From Megamonas hypermegale (GTDB lineage Bacteria > Bacillota > Negativicutes > Selenomonadales > Selenomonadaceae): a stretch of DNA of 40,280 bases. This document shows positions 1-7,655 of this stretch, piece after piece. The notes under the pieces were generated by a model. That model made no database searches and had not been told where the DNA came from. It saw nothing but the letters and a program-made list of their open reading frames with translations. The stretch covers positions 36,284 through 76,563 of the forward strand of contig DCFC01000005.1 in the NCBI GenBank assembly GCA_002314325.1. The letters run 5' to 3'. The translations under genes were made by a program, and so were the position numbers. Position 1 is the first letter of the stretch; every line of letters begins with the position of its first letter.

Positions 1-28
1 CAAAGAAAAATTGCCCGGCGCAATGTAA

Positions 29-77
29 AAATAAATTAAGAAATTAAATCTCTTTATCGTACATTGTGCCGAAACGG
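29..77 (+). repeat. Edge repeat, left copy
   Basis: This stretch matches, at about 42 of 49 positions, the reverse complement of 40231-40279 at the other end of the window. Shared blocks include ATAAATTAAGAAATTAA and ATTGTGCCGAA. The block ends in a weak GC hairpin followed by a T-run (about 65-87), so on the plus strand it could be the 3' end and terminator of a gene lying left of the window. The match is seen in the sequence; the terminator role is inferred. Confidence 0.6.
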
Positions 78-104
78 TAGCTTTTTTGCAATTAGTTATA
101 AAAC

Positions 105-149
105 AAAAAACTGTCATATGAAAAATTAATTTTCACATGACAGTTTTTA
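105..149 (-). terminator. Rho-independent terminator of uppP
   Basis: Arms CTGTCATATG (111-120) and CACATGACAG (134-143) pair with one G-T wobble and are flanked by A- and T-tracts. Read on the minus strand the hairpin lies just after the uppP stop and ends in a T-rich run. Confidence 0.75.
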
Positions 150-150
150 T

Positions 151-969
151 TTAAATGTAAATAAATACAAACACTAAAATCCCGATAATGATACGGTACC
201 AGCCGAAGGCTTTAAAGTCATTCGTTCTTACGTAACGAAGCAGGAATTTAATGGATATAATGGATACGATAAATGCTACAACCATGCCCACTAGCAGCAG
301 AATAGCTTCTTCAAAGGAGAAGATAAAACCAAATTTAAACAGTTTCAATGCACTGGCACCGAACATTACCGGAATTGCCAGGAAAAATGTATATTCTGTT
401 GCCACCACGCGGCTCGTTCCGAATAAGATACCGCCCAGTATCGTGGAACCAGAGCGCGATGTACCTGGTACAAGCGAAAGTACCTGGAAAAAGCCGATGA
501 TGAGCGCCGTTTTATAATCCAGATGGTCCACATCCGTAATTGTCGGACGGCGGTGCTTGTTGTAATTTTCCACCACGATGAACAGTACGCCGTATAAAAT
601 GAGCATTGCCGCTACGACATAGGCGTTCATCAGATGTTCTTCCATAAAATCATTTAAAGCCAGACCGATTACGGCCGCCGGCAGACAGCCCACGATGACT
701 TTACCCCATAGTGTTATCGTCTGTCTTTTTTTCAGATACGTTTTTTGGCGCGAAAACGGATTTAACCGTTCAAAGTTCAGAACGACTACGGCCAAAATGG
801 CGCCGAGCTGGATTACGACAAGGAACATGTCCATAAAGTCCTTGCTTACGTTCAGACGCATGAACTCGTCCACTAAAATCATGTGACCGGTACTGCTGAC
901 CGGCAGCCATTCCGTCAGCCCTTCAACAATACCCAGTATGATGGCTTTGACAACTTCTATTGCAAACAT
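151..969 (-). CDS. uppP: Undecaprenyl-diphosphatase UppP (BacA family)
   Basis: This integral membrane enzyme dephosphorylates undecaprenyl diphosphate, recycling the lipid carrier for peptidoglycan and other envelope polymers; overproduction in other bacteria gives bacitracin tolerance. The 272-residue length is normal for the family. The N-terminal block [17 protein letters not shown] and the central [11 protein letters not shown] are the two signature motifs carrying the catalytic Glu, Ser and Arg residues. The remainder is a series of hydrophobic segments. The start is supported by a GGAGG-like site about 10 nt upstream. The gene sits alone between its own terminator and the terminator of prs, so it is probably monocistronic. 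Recognition is firm. Confidence 0.95.
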   Translation of the reverse strand: MFAIEVVKAIILGIVEGLTEWLPVSSTGHMILVDEFMRLNVSKDFMDMFLVVIQLGAILAVVVLNFERLNPFSRQKTYLKKRQTITLWGKVIVGCLPAAVIGLALNDFMEEHLMNAYVVAAMLILYGVLFIVVENYNKHRRPTITDVDHLDYKTALIIGFFQVLSLVPGTSRSGSTILGGILFGTSRVVATEYTFFLAIPVMFGASALKLFKFGFIFSFEEAILLLVGMVVAFIVSIISIKFLLRYVRTNDFKAFGWYRIIIGILVFVFIYI

Positions 970-1060
970 AAAAAGCTATCCTCCAAATAGTTTATTTTTT
1001 TATTTAATATATGCCTTTTATCTTAAAATAATCTGAACTAGTTAATTTTGTCCAATTTAG

Positions 1061-1092
1061 AAAAAAGGTCTCTAAAAAGAGACCTTTTCTTT
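1061..1092 (-). terminator. Rho-independent terminator of prs
   Basis: The palindrome AAAAGGTCTCT / AGAGACCTTTT lies directly downstream of the prs stop on the minus strand and is followed by a T-rich stretch. It closes the ispE-glmU-prs block. Confidence 0.8.
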
Positions 1093-1107
1093 TATTATAT
1101 TTATTTA

Positions 1108-2082
1108 TCAGCCTTTACCTTTGATAATATCAATGGCATCAAAAAGTTTACTTACAGATTTTTTCTGATAAATACGAGCGATAACTTCTCCGATTGGAGC
1201 AGCCATGGATAAAGAAATAATCTTGCTGGAATGTTTTTCTTCAGGTAACGGAATAGTATTGGTGATAATCAGTTCTTCCATTGGAGAATCTTCAATGCGC
1301 TGAACGGCCGGGTCGCTTAAGATACCGTGCGTGCAGCAGGCATATACAGATTTTGCTCCGTGTGCTACGAGTGCTTTAGCACCTTCGCATAAGGAACCGG
1401 CAGTATCTACGATATCGTCAATGATAACGCAGTTTTTATCTTTAACATCACCGATGAGGCTCATAACTTTAGCACAGCCCGGTTTCGGACGACGTTTTTC
1501 AATAATAGCGATAGGCGCTTTCAGTCTGTCAGCCAAAGCACGCGCACGTGTTACGCCGCCGAGGTCCGGCGATACGACAACTACGTCTTCAAGGTTTTTG
1601 CCCAGAATGTAGCTTGCCAGAAGCGGTGCAGCTGCTAAATGGTCTACCGGGATATCGAAGAAGCCCTGAATTTGGCCGGCATGCAAATCAACGGTTACAA
1701 CGCGGGTTACGCCGGCTGTCGTCATCAGATTTGCCACCAGTTTGGCAGAGATTGGTTCACGGCCGCGGGTTTTGCGGTCCTGACGGGAATAAGCATAATA
1801 CGGCACAACAGCGGTAATGCTTTGTGCAGAAGCTCTGCGGCAGGCATCGGCCATAACCAGAAGTTCCATGAGGTTATCATTTACCGGCTGGCTGGTAGGC
1901 TGAATGATGAATACATCTTTGCCGCGAATGCTTTCGCTAATCATTACCTGAGTTTCGCCATTATTGAAATGACCTACAAAAGCATGACATAATTCCACAC
2001 CGATATACTGCGCCACTTCCTGCGCTAATTTAGGATTGGCATTACCAGTGAGAATACATAATTTTGAGGTATCGAAGTTCAT
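1108..2082 (-). CDS. prs: Ribose-phosphate pyrophosphokinase (PRPP synthase)
   Basis: This cytoplasmic enzyme makes PRPP from ribose-5-phosphate and ATP for purine, pyrimidine, histidine, tryptophan and NAD synthesis. The 324-residue protein shows the class I layout: an N-terminal half with the ATP-contact segment [15 protein letters not shown], the [14 protein letters not shown] metal/ribose region near residue 130, and the PRPP-binding loop [12 protein letters not shown] near residue 220. The start has a strong AGGAGGAG site 5 nt upstream. It follows glmU on the same strand after a 99-bp gap, reproducing the glmU-prs pairing conserved in Firmicutes. Nothing unusual is seen. Confidence 0.96.
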   Translation of the reverse strand: MNFDTSKLCILTGNANPKLAQEVAQYIGVELCHAFVGHFNNGETQVMISESIRGKDVFIIQPTSQPVNDNLMELLVMADACRRASAQSITAVVPYYAYSRQDRKTRGREPISAKLVANLMTTAGVTRVVTVDLHAGQIQGFFDIPVDHLAAAPLLASYILGKNLEDVVVVSPDLGGVTRARALADRLKAPIAIIEKRRPKPGCAKVMSLIGDVKDKNCVIIDDIVDTAGSLCEGAKALVAHGAKSVYACCTHGILSDPAVQRIEDSPMEELIITNTIPLPEEKHSSKIISLSMAAPIGEVIARIYQKKSVSKLFDAIDIIKGKG

Positions 2083-2181
2083 TTTACTCCTCCTGAGATA
2101 TATAAAAATAAATAAATAACATATAATAATGTAGTTATTTACATTACTAACAAGATTAATTAATTAAACCATGATAGTGAA

Positions 2182-3585
2182 TTATTTTCTTTTATCTTTC
2201 CAGTGTTCAATGTTTTTCTGTCTTTCACGGGCGATTGCCAGTGCGTTTTCCGGTACTTCCTTCGTGATGGTAGAACCGGCACCGACGTATGCGCCGTTAT
2301 TGATTTTTACAGGTGCAACCAGATTGGAATTGCAGCCGATGAAGCAGTCATCGCCGATTACGGTGCGGAATTTGTTCTTGCCGTCGTAATTTACGGTAAT
2401 CGTGCCGCAGCCCATATTTACACCCGAGCCCATGTCAGTATCGCCGATATAGCTTAAATGCGGCAGTTTGGAACCTTCACCGATAGTAGAGTTCTTAACT
2501 TCCACGAAATTGCCGATTTTGACTTTGGCGGCGATTTTCGTATTAGGACGAAGATGTACATACGGCCCCATTTTTACATTGTCGGCAACTTCGCAGTCTT
2601 CGCCGAAAACGAACATTGCTTCCACATTATCGCCCATAACTACGTTATTTAAGCGGCTGTTCGGGCCGATTTTGCAGTTTGCGCCGATTTTGCTGTCGCC
2701 TTCAATCCAGGTGGACGGATAGATTACCGTATCCTGACCGATTTGCACATCATAATCTATATAAGTGGTGGCAGGATCCATCAAAGTGACGCCCTGTGCC
2801 ATGAGCTGCCTGTTTTTGCGCTGGCGGATGATTTTTTCCGCATTTGCCAGCTGTTCACGGCTGTTGATGCCAAGCGTGTCTTCGTAATTGTCCGCGATGG
2901 AGGCGTTGATTTTCTGACCTTCTTCGCGCAGGATGGACAGTACGTCCGGCAGGTAGTATTCGCCCTGAGCGTTGTTGTTGTTGACTTTTTTCAGGCTGTC
3001 AAACAGCGCCTGCGCGTTAAAGCAGTAAATGCCCGTATTGATTTCATCGATAGCAAGTTCAATTTCGCTGGCATCTTTCTGCTCAACGATTTTTTCGACA
3101 GAGCCGTCTTCGCCGCGAATGACACGGCCGTAACCGAACGGGTCTGGCATAATCGTCGTGAGCACTGAAGCTTTCGCGCCGGAAGATACATGTTCGGCGT
3201 AGAATTTTTTCAGCATGCTGCCCGTAACGAGCGGTGTATCGCCGCAGAGCACCATGACGGAAGCGTCGTAATCTTTAATGAGCGGCTGTGCCTGCATTAC
3301 AGCGTGGCCTGTGCCGAGCTGCTCTTCTTGCAAAACGATTTCAGCCTGACCAGCAAGAGCCTGCTGCACCTGTTCATGGCCGAAACCGACTACAACTATA
3401 TTATGCGTGGAACCAGCTTCTTTTGCAGCATCGAGAACATGCTTAACCATCGGCTTTCCGCCTGCACAGTGCAGGACTTTCGGCAGTTTCGACTTCATGC
3501 GCGTTCCTTTGCCTGCTGCCAGTATAATCGTAATCAATCCATCTGATTTCACCGTAAAATTCACTTTCCTTTGTTCTGATTTCAT
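2182..3585 (-). CDS. glmU: Bifunctional GlmU: N-acetylglucosamine-1-phosphate uridyltransferase / glucosamine-1-phosphate acetyltransferase
   Basis: GlmU makes UDP-GlcNAc for peptidoglycan and LPS. The N-terminal nucleotidyltransferase domain (to about residue 240) opens with LAAGKGTRMKSKLPK and contains LCGDTPL. The C-terminal half is a left-handed beta-helix of hexapeptide repeats (about 265-440), with HLRPNTKI and SYIGDTDMGSGVNMG matching the acetyltransferase site. The ATG at 3585 has no clear Shine-Dalgarno. An in-frame GTG at 3552, preceded by AAAGGAAAG, would give 456 residues, the usual family length, and may be the real start. An extended -10 promoter lies just upstream. Identity is certain; only the first 11 residues are doubtful. 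Confidence 0.95.
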   Translation of the reverse strand: MKSEQRKVNFTVKSDGLITIILAAGKGTRMKSKLPKVLHCAGGKPMVKHVLDAAKEAGSTHNIVVVGFGHEQVQQALAGQAEIVLQEEQLGTGHAVMQAQPLIKDYDASVMVLCGDTPLVTGSMLKKFYAEHVSSGAKASVLTTIMPDPFGYGRVIRGEDGSVEKIVEQKDASEIELAIDEINTGIYCFNAQALFDSLKKVNNNNAQGEYYLPDVLSILREEGQKINASIADNYEDTLGINSREQLANAEKIIRQRKNRQLMAQGVTLMDPATTYIDYDVQIGQDTVIYPSTWIEGDSKIGANCKIGPNSRLNNVVMGDNVEAMFVFGEDCEVADNVKMGPYVHLRPNTKIAAKVKIGNFVEVKNSTIGEGSKLPHLSYIGDTDMGSGVNMGCGTITVNYDGKNKFRTVIGDDCFIGCNSNLVAPVKINNGAYVGAGSTITKEVPENALAIARERQKNIEHWKDKRK

Positions 3586-3604
3586 TGTTTGTTGATATAC
3601 ACCT

Positions 3605-3613
3605 ATTATATCA
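3605..3613 (-). promoter_or_regulatory. Extended -10 promoter for glmU-prs
   Basis: On the minus strand the sequence reads TGATATAAT, a consensus extended -10, in the 60-bp gap between the GntR gene and glmU. No good -35 is seen at 17 bp, as is common for extended -10 promoters. Confidence 0.5.
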
Positions 3614-3645
3614 TAAATCTATTGCTTACTACAGCAAATAGCAAA

Positions 3646-4335
3646 TTATTCCATATTTCCTTCTTTATCTTCCATGCTCAGAAGCAACGTGTGTTCTGAG
3701 CGTTCCATATGGTATTCGGAGGCTTTCTGCGCACCTTCCACATCACCCTGGGCAATCGTGTCCACTATGCGGCGGTGTTCTTCCAGCGTTTCCTCCAGTC
3801 TGCCCGGATATGCCATGGATTTTGCCCGGAAGCTGGTGAGCTGTTCTCGAAGGTTGTAGATAATTCCCACCAGACGGTTGTTGCGGCTGGCCTGATACAG
3901 TAAATCGTGGAATTTCGTATCGGCTTCGACGATTTTTTCCATATCGTGGTCCTTTATCGCTTCGCCGATAATGACGAGCAGCCGCTGCAGCTGTTCCAGT
4001 TCATCGTCGGTTATGCGTTCGGCCGCCAGTCCGCTCGCCAGCGAATCGAGCGAAGTGCGGATTTCAAAAACTTCGTTGATGTCTTTAATGGACAGGTTTG
4101 ATACGTACGTGCCGCGGCGGGGCATCATTATTACATAACCTTCCAGCTCCAGCTTGCGGATAGCTTCGCGTACCGGAGTGCGGCTGACACCGAGCTGTTC
4201 GGCCAGATGAATTTCCATTAAACGTTCACCCGGTTTTAAAATACCTTTTCTTATCGCATCTCTAAGCGTTTCAAAAACCACTTCGCGCAGTGGCTGATAA
4301 CTGTCCAACTTAATCGGTGCAAGTTTACTGTTCAT
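3646..4335 (-). CDS. GntR-family regulator, FadR/FCD subfamily
   Basis: This is a 229-residue DNA-binding regulator. An N-terminal winged helix-turn-helix (about residues 15-80) contains the family signature LAEQLGVSRTPVREAIRKLELEGYV. A helical FCD ligand domain (about 85-215) follows, with an Asp/His set (D and H in ADTKFHDLL, then EEHRRI, then the H of EYHMERS) that in this family binds a metal contacting a small carboxylate effector. It lies 13 bp or less after ispE and before glmU, a position where many Firmicutes carry a regulator. The effector and targets cannot be read from the sequence. Confidence 0.88.
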   Translation of the reverse strand: MNSKLAPIKLDSYQPLREVVFETLRDAIRKGILKPGERLMEIHLAEQLGVSRTPVREAIRKLELEGYVIMMPRRGTYVSNLSIKDINEVFEIRTSLDSLASGLAAERITDDELEQLQRLLVIIGEAIKDHDMEKIVEADTKFHDLLYQASRNNRLVGIIYNLREQLTSFRAKSMAYPGRLEETLEEHRRIVDTIAQGDVEGAQKASEYHMERSEHTLLLSMEDKEGNME

Positions 4336-4348
4336 ACCAATACCTCCA

Positions 4349-5215
4349 TTAAAAATTTTCTGCAGCTGTTTCTGTTACAAATACGTCCGCTGTAAAATCG
4401 TTTCGTATTCTGGCTGCAATTTCCTCAGCCTGTTTTTTATCTTCCGCTACAGCAAACATGGTTGGTCCGCTGCCCGACATCATAGCCGCCTTTGCGCCGT
4501 AGCTGTATAATTTCTGTTTTATTTCCTCAATCTGCGGATATTTGCCGATGGTCACGTATTCCAGCACGTTGCCCATGCAGTTGCAAATTTTGTCGATATC
4601 TTTCAGCAGTAATGCCTTGCGCATCTGCTTATTATCAGGATGAACGACAGTTTTTTCCACCTCATGATAGTTTTTGTAAACCCATGCAGTGGAAACGTCG
4701 AATTTCGGCTTGACCAGAACGAGACTCGTCTGCGGCATGGCGGCCACCTGCGAGAGAATTTCCCCGCGGCCTGTAGCCAGCATCGTGCCGCCCATAATGC
4801 AGAAAGGAATATCCGAGCCCAGCTTTGCGCCCATTTCGCACAGTGCCATGACGGATAAATTCGTTTCAAACAATTTATCAAGACCGCGAAGCGTCGCAGC
4901 CGCGTCCGTACTGCCGCCAGCAAGCCCGGCTGCTATCGGAATGCGTTTTGTCAGATTTATTTCCACGCCGCTATGTATTTTATATGTATCTAAAAACAAC
5001 TGAGCCGCTTTGTATATCAGATTGTCCTGCATTCTGGCAACGCCTCTGACATCGCCGTGCAGAATTATTTTTTGTTCGTCCAGCTTTTGCAGTGTCAAAG
5101 TATCAAAAAGATTTATCGACTGCATAATCATGCTGACTTCATGATAGCCGTCGGTGCGTTTGCCCAGTATATCCAAAGTAAGATTTATTTTTGCATTGCC
5201 ATTAATCGTTATCAT
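4349..5215 (-). CDS. ispE: 4-diphosphocytidyl-2-C-methyl-D-erythritol kinase
   Basis: IspE is the GHMP kinase of the non-mevalonate isoprenoid pathway, phosphorylating CDP-methylerythritol. Visible motifs are AKINLTLDILGKRTDGYHEV at the N terminus, the ATP loop PIAAGLAGGSTDAAATLRGL near residue 100, and the C-terminal MMSGSGPTMFAV. I prefer the ATG at 5215 (288 residues, GGGA 8 nt upstream, alignment begins at once). In-frame ATGs at 5224 and 5242 would add 3 or 9 residues without a well-placed ribosome site. The product ultimately feeds the undecaprenyl carrier recycled by the nearby uppP. Confidence 0.93.
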   Translation of the reverse strand: MITINGNAKINLTLDILGKRTDGYHEVSMIMQSINLFDTLTLQKLDEQKIILHGDVRGVARMQDNLIYKAAQLFLDTYKIHSGVEINLTKRIPIAAGLAGGSTDAAATLRGLDKLFETNLSVMALCEMGAKLGSDIPFCIMGGTMLATGRGEILSQVAAMPQTSLVLVKPKFDVSTAWVYKNYHEVEKTVVHPDNKQMRKALLLKDIDKICNCMGNVLEYVTIGKYPQIEEIKQKLYSYGAKAAMMSGSGPTMFAVAEDKKQAEEIAARIRNDFTADVFVTETAAENF

Positions 5216-5350
5216 CGTCTTCATCCCAGCCCAGAATTTCATAAAAATGTATCATAACCTAACATTATTTAATTTAGCATTGATTATAAAAAAATACAAT
5301 ACTTCTATAATTTATTCTAATTTTCATGAAATTTTGTATGCAAAATACAA

Positions 5351-5382
5351 AAGACCCTCAAATAAAAATTCAAGGGTCTTGT
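5351..5382 (-). terminator. Terminator of the corA-csoR operon
   Basis: Arms AAGACCCT (5351-5358) and AGGGTCTT (5373-5380) form a hairpin just beyond the csoR stop, followed on the minus strand by a T-rich run. The 139-bp gap up to ispE otherwise shows only AT-rich sequence. Confidence 0.75.
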
Positions 5383-5711
5383 TATTTTACGAATTTATCA
5401 ATGGCTTCTTTCAGCTTATCAATAGCTTCTTTGTCGTCCTCTTTCACGGCTTCCACCAGACAGTGTTCGATATGATCTTTCAGTATGATTTTGGATACGC
5501 CTTGCAAGGCGGAATTCACTGCCGACAGCTGTATTAATACGTCGCTGCAGTCCCTGCCCTGCTCCACCATGCGCTTTACGGCGTTTAAATGGCCGATGGC
5601 CCGGGACAGTCTGTTCAAGACGACTTTTGTCTGGGTATGCGAATGAGTATGTCCGTGATGCGCATGGATTGTGCCGTCCGCATGAACATGCTCATGTGTT
5701 TCATTTTCCAT
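5382..5711 (-). CDS. CsoR/RcnR-type metal-sensing repressor with His-rich N-terminus
   Basis: This is a small all-helical repressor of the CsoR family (DUF156), which releases DNA on binding Cu(I), Ni/Co or related ligands. The 109-residue reading starts at 5711, where GAGGTTGAAA precedes the ATG; a longer upstream reading lacks a ribosome site and runs through the antitoxin gene. C55 (GRDC), H80 and C84 (DHIEHC) give the Cys-His-Cys set of Cu-type CsoR. Residues 6-25 hold nine histidines (HEHVHADGTIHAHHGHTHSH), a likely extra metal-binding tail. The start overlaps the end of the antitoxin gene by 11 nt, so translation is probably coupled. No copper ATPase or chaperone lies beside it; the operon begins with corA. 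The metal specificity is inferred. Confidence 0.85.
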   Translation of the reverse strand: MENETHEHVHADGTIHAHHGHTHSHTQTKVVLNRLSRAIGHLNAVKRMVEQGRDCSDVLIQLSAVNSALQGVSKIILKDHIEHCLVEAVKEDDKEAIDKLKEAIDKFVK

Positions 5712-5904
5712 TTTCAACCTCGCATTTGGCAGCTTCTTTAGCGAGAAAAATCTGTTTCTGCATTTCGTTAAACTGCTCCATAGACATGACAACGAGATTT
5801 TTACCGCTGCTGCGCTGCACTATCAGTGTTTCTTTTTCATCTGCCGCTTTATCGGCATATAATGTAAATTCATTGAGTAAATCAGATGAAGATATTACCA
5901 GCAT
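5701..5904 (-). CDS. Orphan Phd/YefM-family antitoxin-like protein
   Basis: This 67-residue protein looks like the N-terminal DNA-binding fold of Phd/YefM antitoxins: SSSDLLNEFTLYADKA, then an LIVQRSSGKNLVVMSMEQFNEMQ segment matching the family strand-turn-helix. The C-terminal toxin-neutralising tail is short and ends in acidic/Lys residues. No RelE/YoeB, Doc or other toxin ORF is adjacent on either side. Its last 11 nt overlap the csoR start. It may be a domesticated antitoxin acting as a small DNA-binding protein, or the relic of a lost toxin pair. The family call rests on pattern recognition only. Confidence 0.72.
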   Translation of the reverse strand: MLVISSSDLLNEFTLYADKAADEKETLIVQRSSGKNLVVMSMEQFNEMQKQIFLAKEAAKCEVENGK

Positions 5905-5927
5905 TTTTCCGCCTTCCTTTCAACAAT

Positions 5928-6158
5928 TCAACATGATGACAGACCGAGTCTGGGATGACGCACCGGCTTTAAACTGCGTCTTGTCACGATTTTCAAAGCT
6001 TCCGCCATCGTTACGTCCTGTCTGCCTTTCGTCGTTTCCAAAATGCAGACAGGATTTTCCATACCGATTTCCGAAGCCGGCATGTAGACGTATTCGCCGT
6101 TTAGGTTGTCGCCGTAAATTACGCCGTCGCGAAGTTCGGCTTCTATTAAAGTTCTCAT
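5928..6158 (-). CDS. Conserved-looking small protein of unknown function
   Basis: I do not recognise this 76-residue protein. It has a beta-rich first part (LIEAELRDGVIYGDNLNGEYVYMPASEIG), an acidic middle and a basic C-terminus ending in Cys. There is no signal peptide or membrane segment. It lies 16 bp after corA and 23 bp before the antitoxin gene on the same strand, with a GAGG about 11 nt before the ATG, so it is probably translated within the corA operon. The function is unknown. Confidence 0.6.
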   Translation of the reverse strand: MRTLIEAELRDGVIYGDNLNGEYVYMPASEIGMENPVCILETTKGRQDVTMAEALKIVTRRSLKPVRHPRLGLSSC

Positions 6159-6174
6159 TATTTTAAAGACCTCG

Positions 6175-7134
6175 TCAAAACATATTTTTCCGCCATAAAA
6201 CGGTCGCGCATATGACAGACAGTGCTATGGATATCACGCAAATATCTACAAATGCGAACATTCCCTGCGAGAATGAAGGAAATCCCTCGACGTTCATGCC
6301 GAAAAAGCTGGATATTACCGTCGGTATGGCTAAAAGTATCGTTATCGCCGTCAAAAAACGCATTACAAGGTTCAGGTTGTTCGACATTATGGAGGAAAAC
6401 GTATCGGCAAGCCGCGCTAAAATCGTACTGTACATCTCAACCATTTCCCGCGCCTGCTTGTTTTCGATGATGACATCCTCTAGCAAATCCTCATCTTCTT
6501 CATATAACTTGATGATGTTTTGCAGATTGTGGTTAGAGCGAAGACGCATGAGCTTATCGAGCACCGCGCCGTTGGAACGCAGCGAGGCGTTGAAGTACGT
6601 TAGGGCTTTCTGCAATTCTAGAAGGCGCAGAATTTCCTTGTTCTGCGTAGATTCGCGCAGGCGTGCTTCTATCTCGTCTGACAGTTTGTCAATCTGGCGC
6701 AAGTATTTCAAATAGTATGTTACCGATTTGTACAGTATCTGAAACAGAAAGCGCGTCTTTTTAAACGTGCGGAATGAACGGTACGTTCTTTCATTGAAAT
6801 CGGATATGACAGGTGTATCCTCGAGGCATACCGTAATGATATAATCCGGCGTCAGAATAATCGCCAGCGGCAATGTATCGTATGATTCAAAAGTGCGCAT
6901 GACCGGGACATTCGTCAAGACCATGATGGAATTGTCTTCAATATCCGTATGGGAACGTTCTTCATTATCCAGTGCGGAACGCAGAAAATCCGGTTCAACT
7001 TCCGTGAGATTGCCTACGACTTTCAATTCATACGGTGTAGGCGCTACAATGTTTATCCATGCTCCTTTTTCCAAAGTTTTCAGATTTAATTCTTCCAGCG
7101 GTCCGCTTTCCATGGATTTGTAAATTTTCAGCAT
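6175..7134 (-). CDS. corA: CorA-family divalent cation (Mg2+) transporter
   Basis: This 319-residue CorA homologue forms pentameric inner-membrane channels importing Mg2+ and sometimes Co2+/Ni2+. The N-terminal two thirds is the cytoplasmic alpha/beta domain plus long helix (about 1-250). The C terminus holds two membrane helices, the first ending in the signature GMN (residues 279-281, here preceded by FF), the second spanning about 293-313. AGGAG lies 12 nt before the ATG but is buried in a leader hairpin that competes with another pairing, described separately. The first gene of a short operon with a 76-aa unknown, an antitoxin and a CsoR-like repressor. The family is certain; Mg2+ as main substrate is inferred. 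Confidence 0.92.
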   Translation of the reverse strand: MLKIYKSMESGPLEELNLKTLEKGAWINIVAPTPYELKVVGNLTEVEPDFLRSALDNEERSHTDIEDNSIMVLTNVPVMRTFESYDTLPLAIILTPDYIITVCLEDTPVISDFNERTYRSFRTFKKTRFLFQILYKSVTYYLKYLRQIDKLSDEIEARLRESTQNKEILRLLELQKALTYFNASLRSNGAVLDKLMRLRSNHNLQNIIKLYEEDEDLLEDVIIENKQAREMVEMYSTILARLADTFSSIMSNNLNLVMRFLTAITILLAIPTVISSFFGMNVEGFPSFSQGMFAFVDICVISIALSVICATVLWRKNMF

Positions 7135-7139
7135 TGCGA

Positions 7140-7227
7140 TAGATTTCTCCTTTCAAGAAGCCGAAAGAAAATCTACCGCGTGCCGCTGTTTCCGTAGACA
7201 GTGCGTATAATGGCAGATTGTTCTTCC
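7140..7227 (-). promoter_or_regulatory. Candidate corA translational attenuator
   Basis: On the minus strand three segments can pair in two exclusive ways. Segment 1 (7227-7215, GGAAGAACAATCT) lies inside the leader ORF. Segment 2 (7175-7163, TAGATTTTCTTTC) begins at the leader stop codon. Segment 3 (7154-7140, GAAAGGAGAAATCTA) contains the corA ribosome site. Segments 2 and 3 form about 13 pairs with a 2-nt bulge and an 8-nt loop, hiding AGGAG. Segments 1 and 2 form about 12 pairs with one bulged C and one G-U, which would free it. The pairings were worked out by eye; the regulatory reading is inference. Confidence 0.6.
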
Positions 7228-7289
7228 GTCGTAGTTTGTAATTGTCTGTTTGTTTCGTTTAACCTGTTACTCTCCGGATAATCATCCAT
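7173..7289 (-). CDS. Leader ORF (38 aa) upstream of corA
   Basis: This short reading frame begins MDDYPESNRLNET and ends at a TAG that is the first triplet of the SD-blocking stem. GGTGA sits 6 nt before its ATG, and a TTGTAA/TATACT promoter lies 37 bp upstream. The acidic N-terminus with a proline (DDYPE) resembles the leader peptide MgtL, whose acidic/proline start makes ribosomes fall off at low Mg2+. Salmonella corA also has a leader ORF, corL. No homology to either is claimed beyond position and composition. Whether it is translated is unproven. Confidence 0.55.
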   Translation of the reverse strand: MDDYPESNRLNETNRQLQTTTEEQSAIIRTVYGNSGTR

Positions 7290-7325
7290 TATTATTCACC
7301 GTCCTTATATAAATATTGCATATTA

Positions 7326-7354
7326 AGTATAATTCATCTATTTTAACTTTACAA
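7326..7354 (-). promoter_or_regulatory. Promoter of the corA operon
   Basis: On the minus strand a -35 TTGTAA (7349-7354) and -10 TATACT (7326-7331) are separated by exactly 17 bp. A start near 7319 would give a leader of about 185 nt before corA, containing the 38-codon ORF and the paired segments. Confidence 0.65.
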
Positions 7355-7448
7355 GCCTAATCATGGCTGAACTGAAAATCTTATCACGGCGGTGCAGGCG
7401 AGCAAATTTCTTTTGAGTGATATTTTGACCAAACCGAGTAATTTTCAG

Positions 7449-7478
7449 TTGACAGCTTATAAATAAAATTGCTATACT
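7449..7478 (+). promoter_or_regulatory. Promoter of tRNA-Ser
   Basis: A consensus TTGACA (7449-7454) is followed after 18 bp by TATACT (7473-7478). The tRNA begins 16 nt after the -10, typical for a stable RNA promoter. Confidence 0.75.
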
Positions 7479-7493
7479 ATTATAGTATCTTAA

Positions 7494-7582
7494 GGAAAGG
7501 TGTCCGAGTGGTTTAAGGAGCCGGTCTTGAAAACCGGTGATACGGCAACGTACCGTGGGTTCGAATCCCACCCTTTCCGCCA
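7494..7582 (+). tRNA. tRNA-Ser (anticodon UGA)
   Basis: The 89-nt sequence folds as a class II tRNA. The acceptor pairs GGAAAGG with CCTTTCC; the anticodon stem CCGGT/ACCGG encloses the loop CTTGAAA with anticodon TGA. A long variable arm follows, then a GGTTCGAATCC T-arm. Discriminator G and an encoded CCA end the gene. The anticodon reads UCN serine codons, chiefly UCA. It has its own promoter and terminator. Confidence 0.97.
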
Positions 7583-7600
7583 TACAGCATAAACATTTAC

Positions 7601-7627
7601 AGCATGTCGATTGACATGCTTTTTTTA
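7601..7627 (+). terminator. Terminator of tRNA-Ser
   Basis: AGCATGTC and GACATGCT form an 8-bp stem with a 4-nt loop, followed by a run of seven T, 18 nt after the tRNA CCA. Confidence 0.85.
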
Positions 7628-7655
7628 TACTTAATATTTATTTAAGGAGATAATT

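Noticed and set aside
5701..5904. Complete type II toxin-antitoxin module
   Set aside because: Only the antitoxin-like gene is present; neighbours are a CsoR-like repressor and an unknown 76-aa protein without toxin features.
7338..7583. 81-residue minus-strand ORF beginning with AERVGFEPT
   Set aside because: It is the antisense reading of the tRNA-Ser gene, a well-known false protein in databases; it also overlaps two promoters.
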